From assembly GCF_021390435.2 (NCBI RefSeq), contig NZ_JAJVCN010000003.1:1927501-1991500 (forward strand): a stretch of DNA of 64,000 nt. The letters are read 5' to 3'. Numbering within the stretch: position 1 is the stretch's first letter; each line of letters begins with the position of its first letter. Position numbers and translations under genes: made by a program. Below the pieces are notes generated by a model. The model saw only the letters and a list, made by a program, of their open reading frames with translations. It had not been told where the DNA came from and did no database searches. This DNA is from Kibdelosporangium philippinense. Its GTDB lineage: Bacteria > Actinomycetota > Actinomycetes > Mycobacteriales > Pseudonocardiaceae. Positions 9,769-18,156 of the stretch are shown in pieces.

Positions 9769-9782
9769 GTGTTTTCGCCGGT
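9762..9782. repeat. Palindromic repeat copy A, left arm (split by IS)
   Basis: The left part of a family-1 intergenic palindrome: CTCGTGAGTGTTTTCGCCGGT, containing the mutY stop codon TGA. The last six bases GCCGGT (9777-9782) are repeated at 11367-11372 as the target duplication of the insertion sequence. The right part is at 11373-11397. Rejoined, it forms perfect 19-base arms (GTGAGTGTTTTCGCCGGTT) around AG. Confidence 0.85.
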
Positions 9783-11366
9783 CTGGTGTTTTAACGTTCC
9801 GGGTGGTTGATCTTTGACATGGAGGCGGCCACCGCTCGATGATCTTGGTTCCTTCCACAGAACTTTGATCACGAAAGCGGTGGCCGTGTCTGGCAGTGTG
9901 CCTGATGGATCCCTTGTAGGCCAACTCCGGCGGCTGCGGCGGTTCCGCCGGGCGGTGTATGAGTCGTTCACGAGGTGGCCGGATGTGTTGTTCGAGATGG
10001 TGGACGCGTTGTTGTGTCATCCGGGCCGGTTGGAGTCGTTGCCGTATCTAAGCTTGGAGCCGGTGTTGCGGCGTGGGCATGGCAGTGTGTATGCCGCGTT
10101 GGATCGGGGCCGGATCGACGCCGCGGTGTTGGCGGGTGTGTTGGCGGGTGTGGTGGATCGGTCCTCGGGGCTGGTGTTCGCGTTGGATTGTTCGCAGTGG
10201 CCGCGTCCGGATGCGCCGACCAGCCCGGACCGGACGTTGAACTACGACGCGGGCAAGGATGTTGGCGGTGGCAGCGGGGTGGTGACTCCGGGCTGGTGGT
10301 TTCAGTGGCTGGCCGCGACCGGGACGAGCGGTTCGTCGTGGGCGTCGCCGGTGGCGGTGGCGCGTATCGCGGTGGGTGAGAACCACAATGTGGTTGCTGT
10401 CGGGCAGATCGAGGCGTTGCTGAAGCAGGTGGCTGCCGACCGGGACCCGGACGGTGGTGATGATGGTGGTGGTCTGGTTCCGATTGTGTGTGCTGACGGG
10501 GACTACAGCCCGGTGTATCTGGGTGGCCGGTTGACCGGCGAGCGGGTGCAGATCGTGGTCCGGTTGCGTAAGGACGCGGTGGTGATGGCCGATCCGCCGC
10601 CGCGGGAACCAGGCACGATCGGGCGGCCGCGAGTGCACGGGCCAAAGATGAAACTGTCCGATCGCCGTAGCTGGCGTGACCCGGACGAATACCTCGCGGT
10701 GCCCGCCGAGCCTGGGCGGGCCGCGGTGAGTGTGTCGGTGTGGCATGGGATGCACCCGCGTGCCTCGGAATCGGCGGCACTGCGGGAACCTGGCTACCGG
10801 CCCGGGTACTCCCGCCCGGTGACCCGGGGCAGTGTGGTCTGGGTGTGTTCGGCCGACCCGGCGTACCCGCCGATGTGGTTGTTCTGGACCGGGCCTGAGG
10901 GCTCGTTCGATCTTGACCGGGTGTGGCGGGCGTATCTGCGCCGTTACGGCATCGAGCACCTCTTCCGGTTCCTCAAGCAATACCTGGCTTGGACCCGCCC
11001 TCGAGTGCGTGGCCCCGAGCAAGCCGAGCGGTGGAGTTGGCTGGTGGCTGTGGCTTATGTTCACCTGGTCCTGGCGCGTGGGCTCATCGCCGATCAGCGA
11101 CTGTCCTGGGAACGACGCCGGGGACCGCTCAGCCCGCTACGGGTCAAACGCGGGTTTCGTGGGCTTCATCCGCGCCTGGGATCTCCGGCGAAACCGCGAA
11201 AACCTTCACGGCCCGGTCCGGGCCGCCCGACAGGGCATACATCCATCCCCGCGACGCGGCATCGCATCGTCCGTCCAGTGACAAAAACCTAAACCCAGCA
11301 ACGAAAGCAGGGCCGCCGCTCCGCGACGGCCCTGCCCACCATGCCCTCACAACGTTAAAACACCAG
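9783..11366 (+). mobile_element. Complete insertion sequence, 1584 bp
   Basis: The element is bounded by perfect 16-base terminal inverted repeats CTGGTGTTTTAACGTT (9783-9798) and its complement (11351-11366), and flanked by 6-base direct repeats GCCGGT (9777-9782 and 11367-11372). It carries one uninterrupted transposase. Perfect ends, target duplication and an intact gene suggest a recent insertion. It sits between the convergent mutY and M1 peptidase genes, inside a palindromic repeat. Confidence 0.92.
9814..11292 (+). CDS. DDE transposase of the insertion sequence
   Basis: The frame is 492 codons from a TTG at 9814; an inner GTG near 9880 (KAVAVSGSVPD) is a plausible real start. A DDE-type catalytic triad can be proposed: D125 in LDCSQWP, D228 or D230 in CADGDYSP, and E381 in RYGIEHLFRFLKQ, the last resembling the YREK region of the IS4/IS701 group. 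The C-terminal 50 residues are basic and Pro-rich. It is the only gene of the element. The family name is inferred from motif layout, not from a search. Confidence 0.85.
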   Translation: MTWRRPPLDDLGSFHRTLITKAVAVSGSVPDGSLVGQLRRLRRFRRAVYESFTRWPDVLFEMVDALLCHPGRLESLPYLSLEPVLRRGHGSVYAALDRGRIDAAVLAGVLAGVVDRSSGLVFALDCSQWPRPDAPTSPDRTLNYDAGKDVGGGSGVVTPGWWFQWLAATGTSGSSWASPVAVARIAVGENHNVVAVGQIEALLKQVAADRDPDGGDDGGGLVPIVCADGDYSPVYLGGRLTGERVQIVVRLRKDAVVMADPPPREPGTIGRPRVHGPKMKLSDRRSWRDPDEYLAVPAEPGRAAVSVSVWHGMHPRASESAALREPGYRPGYSRPVTRGSVVWVCSADPAYPPMWLFWTGPEGSFDLDRVWRAYLRRYGIEHLFRFLKQYLAWTRPRVRGPEQAERWSWLVAVAYVHLVLARGLIADQRLSWERRRGPLSPLRVKRGFRGLHPRLGSPAKPRKPSRPGPGRPTGHTSIPATRHRIVRPVTKT

Positions 11367-11397
11367 GCCGGTTAGAACCGGCGAAAACACTCACGAG
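11367..11397. repeat. Palindromic repeat copy A, right arm with target duplication
   Basis: GCCGGT (target duplication) followed by TAGAACCGGCGAAAACACTC and ACGAG, the right part of the interrupted palindrome. It begins the 3' flank of the M1 peptidase gene, whose TGA (11400-11402) is three bases beyond it. Confidence 0.85.
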
Positions 11398-11399
11398 GG

Positions 11400-12845
11400 T
11401 CAACCTCGGAGGGAGCCTGGGTAGAGGTACTGGTCGGCCGGGATCTTGTCGGAGTGGAACCACGCGTCGTAGAACCCGCGTAGATCCTGGCCAGCGATGG
11501 TCTGCACGAAGTCCTCGAACTGCTTCCACGTCGCGTTCGCGTCCTTGTGTGCGGCGGGCCATTCCTTCAGCACGCGGTTGAACGCGTCTTCGCCGATCTG
11601 CCTGCGCAGCGCGTGGATCGCGAGTACGCCCTTGTCGTAAACGCCGTGGAACTCGTTGCCCTTGCCCATTCCGTAGAGCTTGTTGCCCCAGAACGTGTCG
11701 CGGCCTTTGAAACGGTCGATGGCGGTGCGGTAGCGCTGGTCGAGGTTCTGCCGTTCTTTCGCCTCGGTCCACAGCCATTGGCTGTAACTGGCGAAACATT
11801 CGTTCAGGCAGATGTCGGCCCACGTGTCCACCGACACCGAATCGCCGAACCACTGGTGCGCGTTCTCGTGCACCACGGTTTCCAGGTTGGTCCACCGTGC
11901 GTAGATCGGCCTGCCCTGGGTTTCCAGTGAGAACCCGATGTCCTCGTTCAGGTAGATCCCTCCGGCCGATTTCTGGGGATACCGCCCGAATTTCGAGCTC
12001 AGGAAATCGAGGATCTCCGGCAGCCGGGCCTCAAGCGCCTTCTTGTTCTCCGCGCCAGGCGCATAGGCCGTGACTACGGGCGTGCCATCGGCCAATGCGG
12101 ACCGCTCGTACGTCCACTTGTCGATCCCGATGGTGGTCAGGTAAGTCGCCAGCCGGGTTTCTTCGACCCAGCGGTACGTCGTCCACCCGTCGGCCGCGGT
12201 GCTGGGTTCCTCACGGCCGATGGAAACCACCGACCACCCGTCCGGAACCCTGGCGTTGAGCCGGAAAGTGGCCTTGTCGCGCGGATGATCGTTGGCAGGA
12301 AACCAGAAAGTCGCCGAATGCGGTTCGCCGGCGACGAAAGAGCCGCCGGAACGGGCTTTCTGCCAGCCGTTCTTGCCGAGCTGGCCGTCTTCCTGAACCG
12401 TCGGCGTGCCCTTGTATCGGACGCGCGCCTTGAAAGTCGCGCCTTTCGGCAACGGTTCCGGTGGGGTGATCGACAGTTCATGGTCGCCCTCGCGGGTGAA
12501 CTGCGCGGGTTTGTCGTCGATATCGACGTTCGAAACGTCGTAACCAATCAAATCCAGGTTGAACTTGTTCAGATCGGCTATGGCGTTCGCGGTGACGGTC
12601 GTGTCGCCATCAAGCGTGCCCACACCCGGGTCGTAGCTGATCGAGACGTTGTAATCGGTGACGTCGTACCCGCCGTTGCCGTCCTGCGGGTAATACGGAT
12701 CGCCCGCGCCATCCGCGCCCGCACCTGCCGCGTTGACGGTCGGCGGGGGTGGCGGCGGGGAATCGGGTGGTGAGCTGGTGCATCCCACAGCCATGATGGA
12801 AGTCGCGATCAAGGTCGTCGCGAGGCGGCCGGGTGAGTGCTCCAT
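11400..12845 (-). CDS. M1 family zinc aminopeptidase-like lipoprotein
   Basis: A 481-residue exported metallopeptidase. The ATG at 12845 gives a lipoprotein signal (IMAVGC, lipid Cys at 22); the frame to 12926 adds an unlikely Arg-rich leader. A Pro-rich linker follows, then the M1 N-terminal beta domain and a catalytic domain with H326-E-N-A-H330 and, exactly 18 residues later, the third ligand Glu (LNECFASY). The usual GAMEN substrate motif is replaced by a LETQ-like segment (GFSLETQGRP), so N-terminal peptide recognition may differ. It probably degrades peptides outside the membrane. It ends against the palindromic repeat. Confidence 0.85.
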   Translation of the reverse strand: MEHSPGRLATTLIATSIMAVGCTSSPPDSPPPPPPTVNAAGAGADGAGDPYYPQDGNGGYDVTDYNVSISYDPGVGTLDGDTTVTANAIADLNKFNLDLIGYDVSNVDIDDKPAQFTREGDHELSITPPEPLPKGATFKARVRYKGTPTVQEDGQLGKNGWQKARSGGSFVAGEPHSATFWFPANDHPRDKATFRLNARVPDGWSVVSIGREEPSTAADGWTTYRWVEETRLATYLTTIGIDKWTYERSALADGTPVVTAYAPGAENKKALEARLPEILDFLSSKFGRYPQKSAGGIYLNEDIGFSLETQGRPIYARWTNLETVVHENAHQWFGDSVSVDTWADICLNECFASYSQWLWTEAKERQNLDQRYRTAIDRFKGRDTFWGNKLYGMGKGNEFHGVYDKGVLAIHALRRQIGEDAFNRVLKEWPAAHKDANATWKQFEDFVQTIAGQDLRGFYDAWFHSDKIPADQYLYPGSLRG

Positions 12846-12885
12846 GCGGCCTAACGTAACGAACGTGGTGTGAGGACGAAGTCGA

Positions 12886-13629
12886 ATGCGTCGAGTGGTC
12901 GAATTCGGGGGCTCTGGCCAGGGCATCCTGCTGCTGCACGGACTGATGGGCCGGGCGACGATCTGGTGGCCGGTGGCGCAGTGGCTGACCCGCTACGGCC
13001 GCGTTGTCGGGATCGACGCTCGCGCGCACGGCCGTAACTCCGTCAAGACCGGCAGGACCGAGGACTTCGTCGCGGACGCCGCCGAGGTCGTCCGCGAACT
13101 CGGGCCGTCGGTGGTGATCGGGCATTCGATGGGCGGGCTGCACGCGTGGGCCCTCGCCGCCACCCACCCTGAACTGGTCAAAGGCATCGTGGTCGAGGAC
13201 ATGGCGCCAGACCAGCGTGGCAAGACCGTGGACAAGTGGAAGTCGTACTTCGACTCGTGGCCGACGCCGTTCCAGTCGCTTGCGCACGTGAAAGCGTTCT
13301 TCGGCCAGTACGGCGACCACTTCATCGAATGCTTCGAGGAACGCGAGGACGGCTATCACCTGATCGCCGACCTGGAACGGCTCTACCCGATCGCCAACGA
13401 GTGGGGCGAGCGCGACTACTGGGACCTGATCGAGAAGATCCAGTGCCCAATGCTCGCGATCGAAGCCGAGAACAGCGCGATGCCCCCTGGCCAGATGGCA
13501 CAGATGCCGGTCCGCTCCCCTGGCGGCGGCACCCACATCGTCGTTGCCGGCGCAGGTCACGTGGTGCACCGAGACCAGCCGGAGATCTATCGCGGTGCGG
13601 TCGAGGCGTTCCTGTCGTCGCTCACTTGA
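12886..13629 (+). CDS. Alpha/beta hydrolase
   Basis: A 247-residue alpha/beta-fold hydrolase with the oxyanion segment LLLHGLMG (16-23), nucleophile elbow GHSMGG (Ser81) and a C-terminal catalytic His in GAGHVVHRDQP. The substrate is unknown. It occupies the position of the Rv3591c hydrolase between mutY and mhuD in Mycobacterium. It is divergent from the M1 lipoprotein with only 40 bases between starts, and its stop overlaps the convergent LigT-like gene by eight bases. Confidence 0.85.
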   Translation: MRRVVEFGGSGQGILLLHGLMGRATIWWPVAQWLTRYGRVVGIDARAHGRNSVKTGRTEDFVADAAEVVRELGPSVVIGHSMGGLHAWALAATHPELVKGIVVEDMAPDQRGKTVDKWKSYFDSWPTPFQSLAHVKAFFGQYGDHFIECFEEREDGYHLIADLERLYPIANEWGERDYWDLIEKIQCPMLAIEAENSAMPPGQMAQMPVRSPGGGTHIVVAGAGHVVHRDQPEIYRGAVEAFLSSLT

Positions 13630-14143
13630 TGATCTCGACCTCCGCGGTCTGTGTGTCCACGATCCCGACGTGCTCGACGCGCGCCTCGATCCGGTCGACC
13701 GGGTGCAGCGCGGCGAACCCCTCGACCAGCTTGTGATGGTCGACGCCCTGGGTGAGCGTGCAGTGCGGCGTCCACGAACCCGGCATGAAATACGCCTGGG
13801 GTGCCTGCACGCGGCCCGCCAGCACGTCGTGGATGGCCGAGTGGACGGCCAGCAGTTCGTTGTCCACGACCGCGCCGAGCATCAGGACGTTCTCGGTGTC
13901 CGGGAAGGTGCCGAGGTTCGACAGCCACAGGTTCGGGATGGCCAGGGTCCGCAACTCGTCCTTGAGCAGGTCACGGGTCTTTCGCGGGATCTGCTTCGCC
14001 GCGGCGAACGTCACACGCGGCGCCCACCAGCCGTTCGGATGCTTGGCCAGGCTCGGCACTCCGGCCTGGTCAAGCCTGCGCCACAGCGCTCTGACCTTGC
14101 GTTCGGCCTCGTCGTCGAAGAAAACCGCAACAGTGTGAGCCAC
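13622..14143 (-). CDS. 2'-5' RNA ligase-like (LigT/2H phosphoesterase) protein
   Basis: A 173-residue protein with the 2H phosphoesterase layout. The second catalytic motif is intact (H127-C-T129 in TPHCTLTQG). The first should read HxT/S but here reads R43-V-T45 (WAPRVTFA): the catalytic His is replaced by Arg. The fold is likely retained, but cyclic phosphodiesterase activity may be lost or altered. It is divergent from mhuD with a 36-base gap, and convergent with the hydrolase gene. Confidence 0.72.
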   Translation of the reverse strand: MAHTVAVFFDDEAERKVRALWRRLDQAGVPSLAKHPNGWWAPRVTFAAAKQIPRKTRDLLKDELRTLAIPNLWLSNLGTFPDTENVLMLGAVVDNELLAVHSAIHDVLAGRVQAPQAYFMPGSWTPHCTLTQGVDHHKLVEGFAALHPVDRIEARVEHVGIVDTQTAEVEIIK

Positions 14144-14179
14144 GGGTGAGCATCATGCCGTGAACAGTAGGGTTGGGTT

Positions 14180-14488
14180 ATGGCAGTCGTGAAGATCAAC
14201 GCGATCGAGGTGCCCGAAGGCGCGGGCGCCGAACTTGAGAAGCGGTTCGCCGCGCGGTCCAGCACGATCAAGGACTCGCCCGGCTTCCTCAGCTTCGAGT
14301 TGCTTCGCCCGGTCAGTGGCGACACCCGGTACTTCGTGCTGACCCGCTGGGTGGACGAGGAGTCGTTCCAGGCGTGGCGCCAGGGCCCGGCGATGGCCGC
14401 GCACTCCGGCCCGCCGAGCGACAAGCCCGTGGCCACCGGCGCGAGCCTGCTGGAGTTCGAGATAGTCGAATCGATCTTCAACGAGTGA
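14180..14488 (+). CDS. mhuD: Heme-degrading monooxygenase, MhuD type
   Basis: A 102-residue ABM-fold protein closely resembling mycobacterial MhuD (Rv3592), which opens heme with release of iron. The heme-pocket residues of MhuD are in the same positions: Asn7 (KINAIE), Trp66 (FQAWRQGP) and His75 (AAHSG). The C-terminus ATGASLLEFE also matches. Synteny (carbonic anhydrase, mutY, hydrolase, this gene) supports orthology. Its TGA overlaps the GTG of the following sirtuin gene (GTGA), so the two are coupled. Role: intracellular heme iron use, inferred from the mycobacterial enzyme. Confidence 0.87.
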   Translation: MAVVKINAIEVPEGAGAELEKRFAARSSTIKDSPGFLSFELLRPVSGDTRYFVLTRWVDEESFQAWRQGPAMAAHSGPPSDKPVATGASLLEFEIVESIFNE

Positions 14489-15297
14489 GTGCGGACTTTG
14501 ACCGCGCCACGGACCTGATCCGGGGCGCGTCCGCGTTATTGGTGTGCGCGGGTGCCGGTATGGGCGTTGACTCCGGCCTGCCGGATTTCCGTGGCGACGA
14601 AGGGTTTTGGCGTGCGTACCCGCCGTACGAACGCCTCGGCCTGAGCTTCGTCGAGCTCGCCGACCCCGTGCACTTCCGGGAGGATCCCGAGTTGGCATGG
14701 GGTTTCTACGGCCATCGGCTCAAGCTGTACCGGGAAACCAAGCCACACCAGGGTTTTCACATCATCCGGAGCTGGGGCCTGCCCACCAGGGTGTTCACAT
14801 CCAATGTGGACGGCCATTTCCAGAAGGCCGGTTTCCCGGACGACCACGTCGCCGAGGTGCACGGGTCGATCAACCACCTGCAGTGTTTCGACCACTGTGG
14901 ACAGCCGGTGTGGCCCGCCGGGCCGGATGTCGCGATCGACGAGGACACCATGCGGGCGGTCGGCGCGCTGCCGACGTGCCCAGGCTGCGGTGGCCTTGCC
15001 CGGCCGAACATCCTGATGTTCGGCGACTGGGACTGGGAAGGCGAACGCAGCGAGCAGGTGCTGGCCGACGTGTCACGCTGGCGCGTCAGCCAGGACAACC
15101 TCGCGGTCATCGAACTCGGCGCGGGCAACGCGGTTCCGACCGTGCGCCGGATGTCCGAATTGGCCTCGGCTCGTAACAGCGCGCTGATCCGGATCAACCC
15201 GCGGGAGCCGGAAATCCGGCACAGCCGCGGTGTTCAGCTTCCGCTTGGCGCGCTCGATGCGTTGTCCGAATTGGACAAGCGGCTTACGGCAGGTTGA
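14485..15297 (+). CDS. SIR2 family NAD-dependent deacylase
   Basis: A 270-residue sirtuin: NAD-binding GAGMGVDSGLPDFR (23-36), TSNVDG (105-110, usually TQNID), catalytic His126 in VHGS, and zinc ligands C134/C138 (CFDHC) and C165/C168 (CPGC). It removes acyl groups from lysines using NAD. The start is taken as the GTG at 14485, overlapping the mhuD stop; the longer frame inside mhuD is a shadow. Ser in place of Gln in the TQN motif is a minor oddity. It overlaps the convergent EEP gene by 14 bases. Confidence 0.85.
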   Translation: MSADFDRATDLIRGASALLVCAGAGMGVDSGLPDFRGDEGFWRAYPPYERLGLSFVELADPVHFREDPELAWGFYGHRLKLYRETKPHQGFHIIRSWGLPTRVFTSNVDGHFQKAGFPDDHVAEVHGSINHLQCFDHCGQPVWPAGPDVAIDEDTMRAVGALPTCPGCGGLARPNILMFGDWDWEGERSEQVLADVSRWRVSQDNLAVIELGAGNAVPTVRRMSELASARNSALIRINPREPEIRHSRGVQLPLGALDALSELDKRLTAG

Positions 15298-16276
15298 CCG
15301 ACGCCAGCACGGCCCGGTGGTCACTGCCTGCCAAGTCGAACACCTGGTAGTCCAGCACCGCGCACCTTCCGTCGACAAGGATGTGGTCGATGCTCACCGG
15401 CGGCGGCCAGATTCCCGCTGGCCACGTCGGTGTCATGCCGCCGCCGCGCTGCTCGCCCGCGTCGATGTAGCCGCGATCGATCACGTCCCGCAGATCCGGG
15501 TGATCCAGTGTCGCGTTGAAGTCCCCGACCAGCATCCTCGGCTTGTCCTTGCCTTTGGACGCGTCCGGCAGTTCGGCCAGTTCCGCTTTCCACGTCCCGG
15601 TCCACTCTGCCTCGACGCCCGGCGCGGTGTGCACGACCAGGACCTCTGGGTCCACCACTCCGGGCAGGTCCACGATCGCGCTCGGCTGGGCGAACGTGGC
15701 CGGGTCGGCGATCTTCGTCTCCTGCAGCGGAAACTTCGATGCCAGCCCCGAGCCGGACGCGCCGCGCTGTGCGTCGAACAGCCGGTACGGCAGCACCCGG
15801 TCGATCCCGGCACGGTCGAGGTCCTGGACCATCGCCGGGCTGAGTTCCTGCATGCTGAGCACGTCCACGTTGTGCTGTTTGACCAAGTCCAGCAATGCCA
15901 CGGCATCCGCTCGGCCGACGTACAGATTCGCTGTCATCACAGTCAGTTGTGGACCGAACACCGTGGGTTGATCGTTGGTCACTATTCGTGGCACGACGGC
16001 CGCGCTGGTGATCATCGCGAACGCCAGCACGACCCCGCCGAAGATCCAGCGGCGCATGAACAGCCCGACGACGCCAAGGGCCAGGCCGATCACGCCGATG
16101 TACGGCGTCAGCGCGACCGTGGCGATGATGAAGCGGTTGCCGGTGACACCGAGCAGCCGGAGCGCGGCGAAGGCCAGGAACAGCACGGACGGCACTGCCC
16201 ACAGCACGACGATCCACGTTTTCACCGGTAGCCGGGGCCCTCTGAGCGTCGCTGTCACGACACCAGCTTGCCTCAA
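15284..16276 (-). CDS. Membrane-bound endonuclease/exonuclease/phosphatase family protein
   Basis: A 330-residue protein with three N-terminal membrane segments (about 20-40, 47-68, 73-95) followed by an EEP-fold domain outside the membrane: TANLYVG, SMQEL (metal-binding Glu), GDFNATLDH, and SIDHILVDG with a terminal GSDHRAV. This layout is common in actinobacteria; substrates may be nucleic acids, phospholipids or phosphoesters and are not determined. The start could also be the GTG six codons in. It is convergent with the sirtuin gene. Confidence 0.8.
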   Translation of the reverse strand: MRQAGVVTATLRGPRLPVKTWIVVLWAVPSVLFLAFAALRLLGVTGNRFIIATVALTPYIGVIGLALGVVGLFMRRWIFGGVVLAFAMITSAAVVPRIVTNDQPTVFGPQLTVMTANLYVGRADAVALLDLVKQHNVDVLSMQELSPAMVQDLDRAGIDRVLPYRLFDAQRGASGSGLASKFPLQETKIADPATFAQPSAIVDLPGVVDPEVLVVHTAPGVEAEWTGTWKAELAELPDASKGKDKPRMLVGDFNATLDHPDLRDVIDRGYIDAGEQRGGGMTPTWPAGIWPPPVSIDHILVDGRCAVLDYQVFDLAGSDHRAVLASVNLP

Positions 16277-16357
16277 ACGCGCTGACAGCGTTCTGTGCGC
16301 AGCTCAACAGCGATATGCAGGACAGTCGTATCGATGAGATGAACGAGAGGGGGAAGG

Positions 16358-17305
16358 GTGTCCAACGCGATCGAAGCCGAGGGCTTGGTGAAGAGGTTCG
16401 GCGAGACGACCGCGCTCGACGGCGTGGATCTCACCGTGGAAACCGGCGCGATTCTCGGCGTGCTCGGACCCAACGGCGCAGGCAAGACGACCGCGGTGCG
16501 GATCCTGGCGACGTTGCAGCACCCAGACGCGGGAACGGCGCGGGTAGGCGGTTTCGACATCCTGCGTGAACCGGTGGCGGTGCGCAGGCTGATCGGGCTG
16601 ACCGGCCAGTACGCCTCGGTGGACGAAGAGATGTCCGGCCGGGACAACCTGGTGTTGTTCGGCCGCTTGCACGACATGTCCAAAAGAGACGCGCGCACCC
16701 GGGCGAAGGAGCTGCTCGACCGGTTCGAGCTCAGCGACGCCGCTGGGCGCGCGGTGAAGACGTATTCCGGCGGTATGCGCCGGAGGCTTGATCTGGCCGC
16801 GAGCCTGATGGGCCGCCCACGCGTGCTGTACCTGGACGAGCCGACGACCGGGCTGGACCCGCACAGCCGTAACGAGGTGTGGGACATCGTCCGCAGGCTG
16901 ACTGACGACGGTGTGACGGTATTGCTGACCACGCAATACCTCGAAGAGGCTGATCAACTGACCGACCGGATCACGGTGTTCGACCACGGCAGGGTCGTCG
17001 CGGACGGCACGTCGAACGAGCTGAAGCGAAAGATCGGCGGCCAGACCCTGCAGGTACGGCCGAGCCGCTGGCAGGACATGGATGTGGTTGGGCAGATCCT
17101 GCTGGAGCTGACCGGGCGGCACGCCAATCGTGACGTCGACAGCCGGGTGCTCAATACGCCGGTCGACGATCCGCTGATTCTGTCCACAGTGGTCAGCCGG
17201 ATCGACCAGGCCGGGATTGACGTGGACGAGCTTGGGTTGCGGTTGCCGAGTTTGGACGAGGTGTTCTTGGCGATCACGGGTAGCAAGGAAGGAGCCACCG
17301 CATGA
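16358..17305 (+). CDS. ABC exporter ATP-binding protein, DrrA type
   Basis: A 315-residue ATPase with Walker A GPNGAGKTT (37-45), signature YSGGMRRRLDLAASL, Walker B VLYLDEPTTGLD and switch LLTTQYLEEADQL. The C-terminal extension (about 230-315) with LDEVFLAITG is typical of the daunorubicin-resistance DrrA group, which exports hydrophobic natural products. Start: GTG at 16358 behind GGGGGAAGG. It is followed by a short leader frame and the permease; together they form a two-gene exporter. The substrate is unknown. Confidence 0.9.
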   Translation: MSNAIEAEGLVKRFGETTALDGVDLTVETGAILGVLGPNGAGKTTAVRILATLQHPDAGTARVGGFDILREPVAVRRLIGLTGQYASVDEEMSGRDNLVLFGRLHDMSKRDARTRAKELLDRFELSDAAGRAVKTYSGGMRRRLDLAASLMGRPRVLYLDEPTTGLDPHSRNEVWDIVRRLTDDGVTVLLTTQYLEEADQLTDRITVFDHGRVVADGTSNELKRKIGGQTLQVRPSRWQDMDVVGQILLELTGRHANRDVDSRVLNTPVDDPLILSTVVSRIDQAGIDVDELGLRLPSLDEVFLAITGSKEGATA

Positions 17306-17364
17306 CAACGGTGCACGCACGGCTTCACCGGCCACCGGCAATCCAGGAAGGAGCCAGCGGATGA
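17302..17364 (+). CDS. 20-codon leader ORF between drrA-like and drrB-like genes
   Basis: ATG at 17302 overlaps the ATPase stop (ATGA) and the 20-codon frame ends with TGA at 17362-17364, itself overlapping the permease ATG at 17361 (ATGA). The start regions of this frame and of the permease are near copies (GGAAGGAGCCACCGCATGAC versus GGAAGGAGCCAGCGGATGAC), so a local duplication of the ribosome site and start is likely. It could pass ribosomes from the ATPase to the permease. Whether it is translated cannot be told from sequence. Confidence 0.4.
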   Translation: MTTVHARLHRPPAIQEGASG

Positions 17365-18152
17365 CCACCATTCCCACCACCGTCACGCCTTTTCAGGCGC
17401 TGCGGCAAGGGTTCCTGCTTGCTGGCCGGAGCTTCACCAAACTGCTCAAGAACCCGACCGAGCTGATCGGCCTGATCGTCCAGCCGGTGATCATGCTGAT
17501 CCTGTTCGTTTTCGTCCTCGGTGGCGCGATCTCCGGCGGCAACAGGGAAGCCTACGTGCAACAACTGGTCCCCGGGCTGATGGTGTACACGACACTCCTG
17601 GTCAGCCTCGGCACCGGTGTCGCGCTGTGCACCGATGTCACCGGGGGTGTGTTCGACCGGTTCCGCAGTATGCCGATCGCTCGCTCCGCGCCACTGATCG
17701 GCGCCGTACTCGGCGATCTGCCGCGATATGCCTTCTCGGTCGCCCTCACGCTCGGATTCGGCTTCCTCGTCGGTTTCGAAGTACAGACCAACCCGTTCGC
17801 GGTCCTGCTTGACCTGCTGCTGATGGTTCTGTTCGCGTTGAGCCTGTGCTGGATCTCGGTGTGGATCGGGCTTGTGGTCAAGAGCCCGCAGACCGTTCCC
17901 AACGTGCTGTTCCTGTTCATCATGCCGCTCAGCTTCGGCAGCAGCATCTTCGTATCCGGCACGACCATGCCGGGCTGGCTGCAGGCGGTCACCGAGGTGA
18001 ACCCGGCGAGCTTCATGACCGAGGTGAACCGGGGCCTTCTGCACGGTGGTCCGGTCGCCGGACCACTGCTTGGCGGCTTGGCCTGGATGGTCGGCCTGAT
18101 CGCGGTTTTCTACCCGCTGGCGATGGTCGCGTACCGGCGGCGGATGCGTTGA
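17361..18152 (+). CDS. ABC-2 type exporter permease, DrrB type
   Basis: A 263-residue integral membrane protein with about six segments and the ABC-2 pattern (RSFTKLLKNPTELIGLIVQPVIMLILFVFV at the start, FLFIMPLSFGSSIFVSG and MPGWLQAVTEVNPASFMTE later). With the preceding ATPase it forms a DrrAB-like drug exporter. Start at 17361 follows GGAAGGAG; frames starting earlier overlap the ATPase. The gene ends five bases before the convergent regulator stop. Confidence 0.9.
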   Translation: MTTIPTTVTPFQALRQGFLLAGRSFTKLLKNPTELIGLIVQPVIMLILFVFVLGGAISGGNREAYVQQLVPGLMVYTTLLVSLGTGVALCTDVTGGVFDRFRSMPIARSAPLIGAVLGDLPRYAFSVALTLGFGFLVGFEVQTNPFAVLLDLLLMVLFALSLCWISVWIGLVVKSPQTVPNVLFLFIMPLSFGSSIFVSGTTMPGWLQAVTEVNPASFMTEVNRGLLHGGPVAGPLLGGLAWMVGLIAVFYPLAMVAYRRRMR

Positions 18153-18156
18153 CGGC

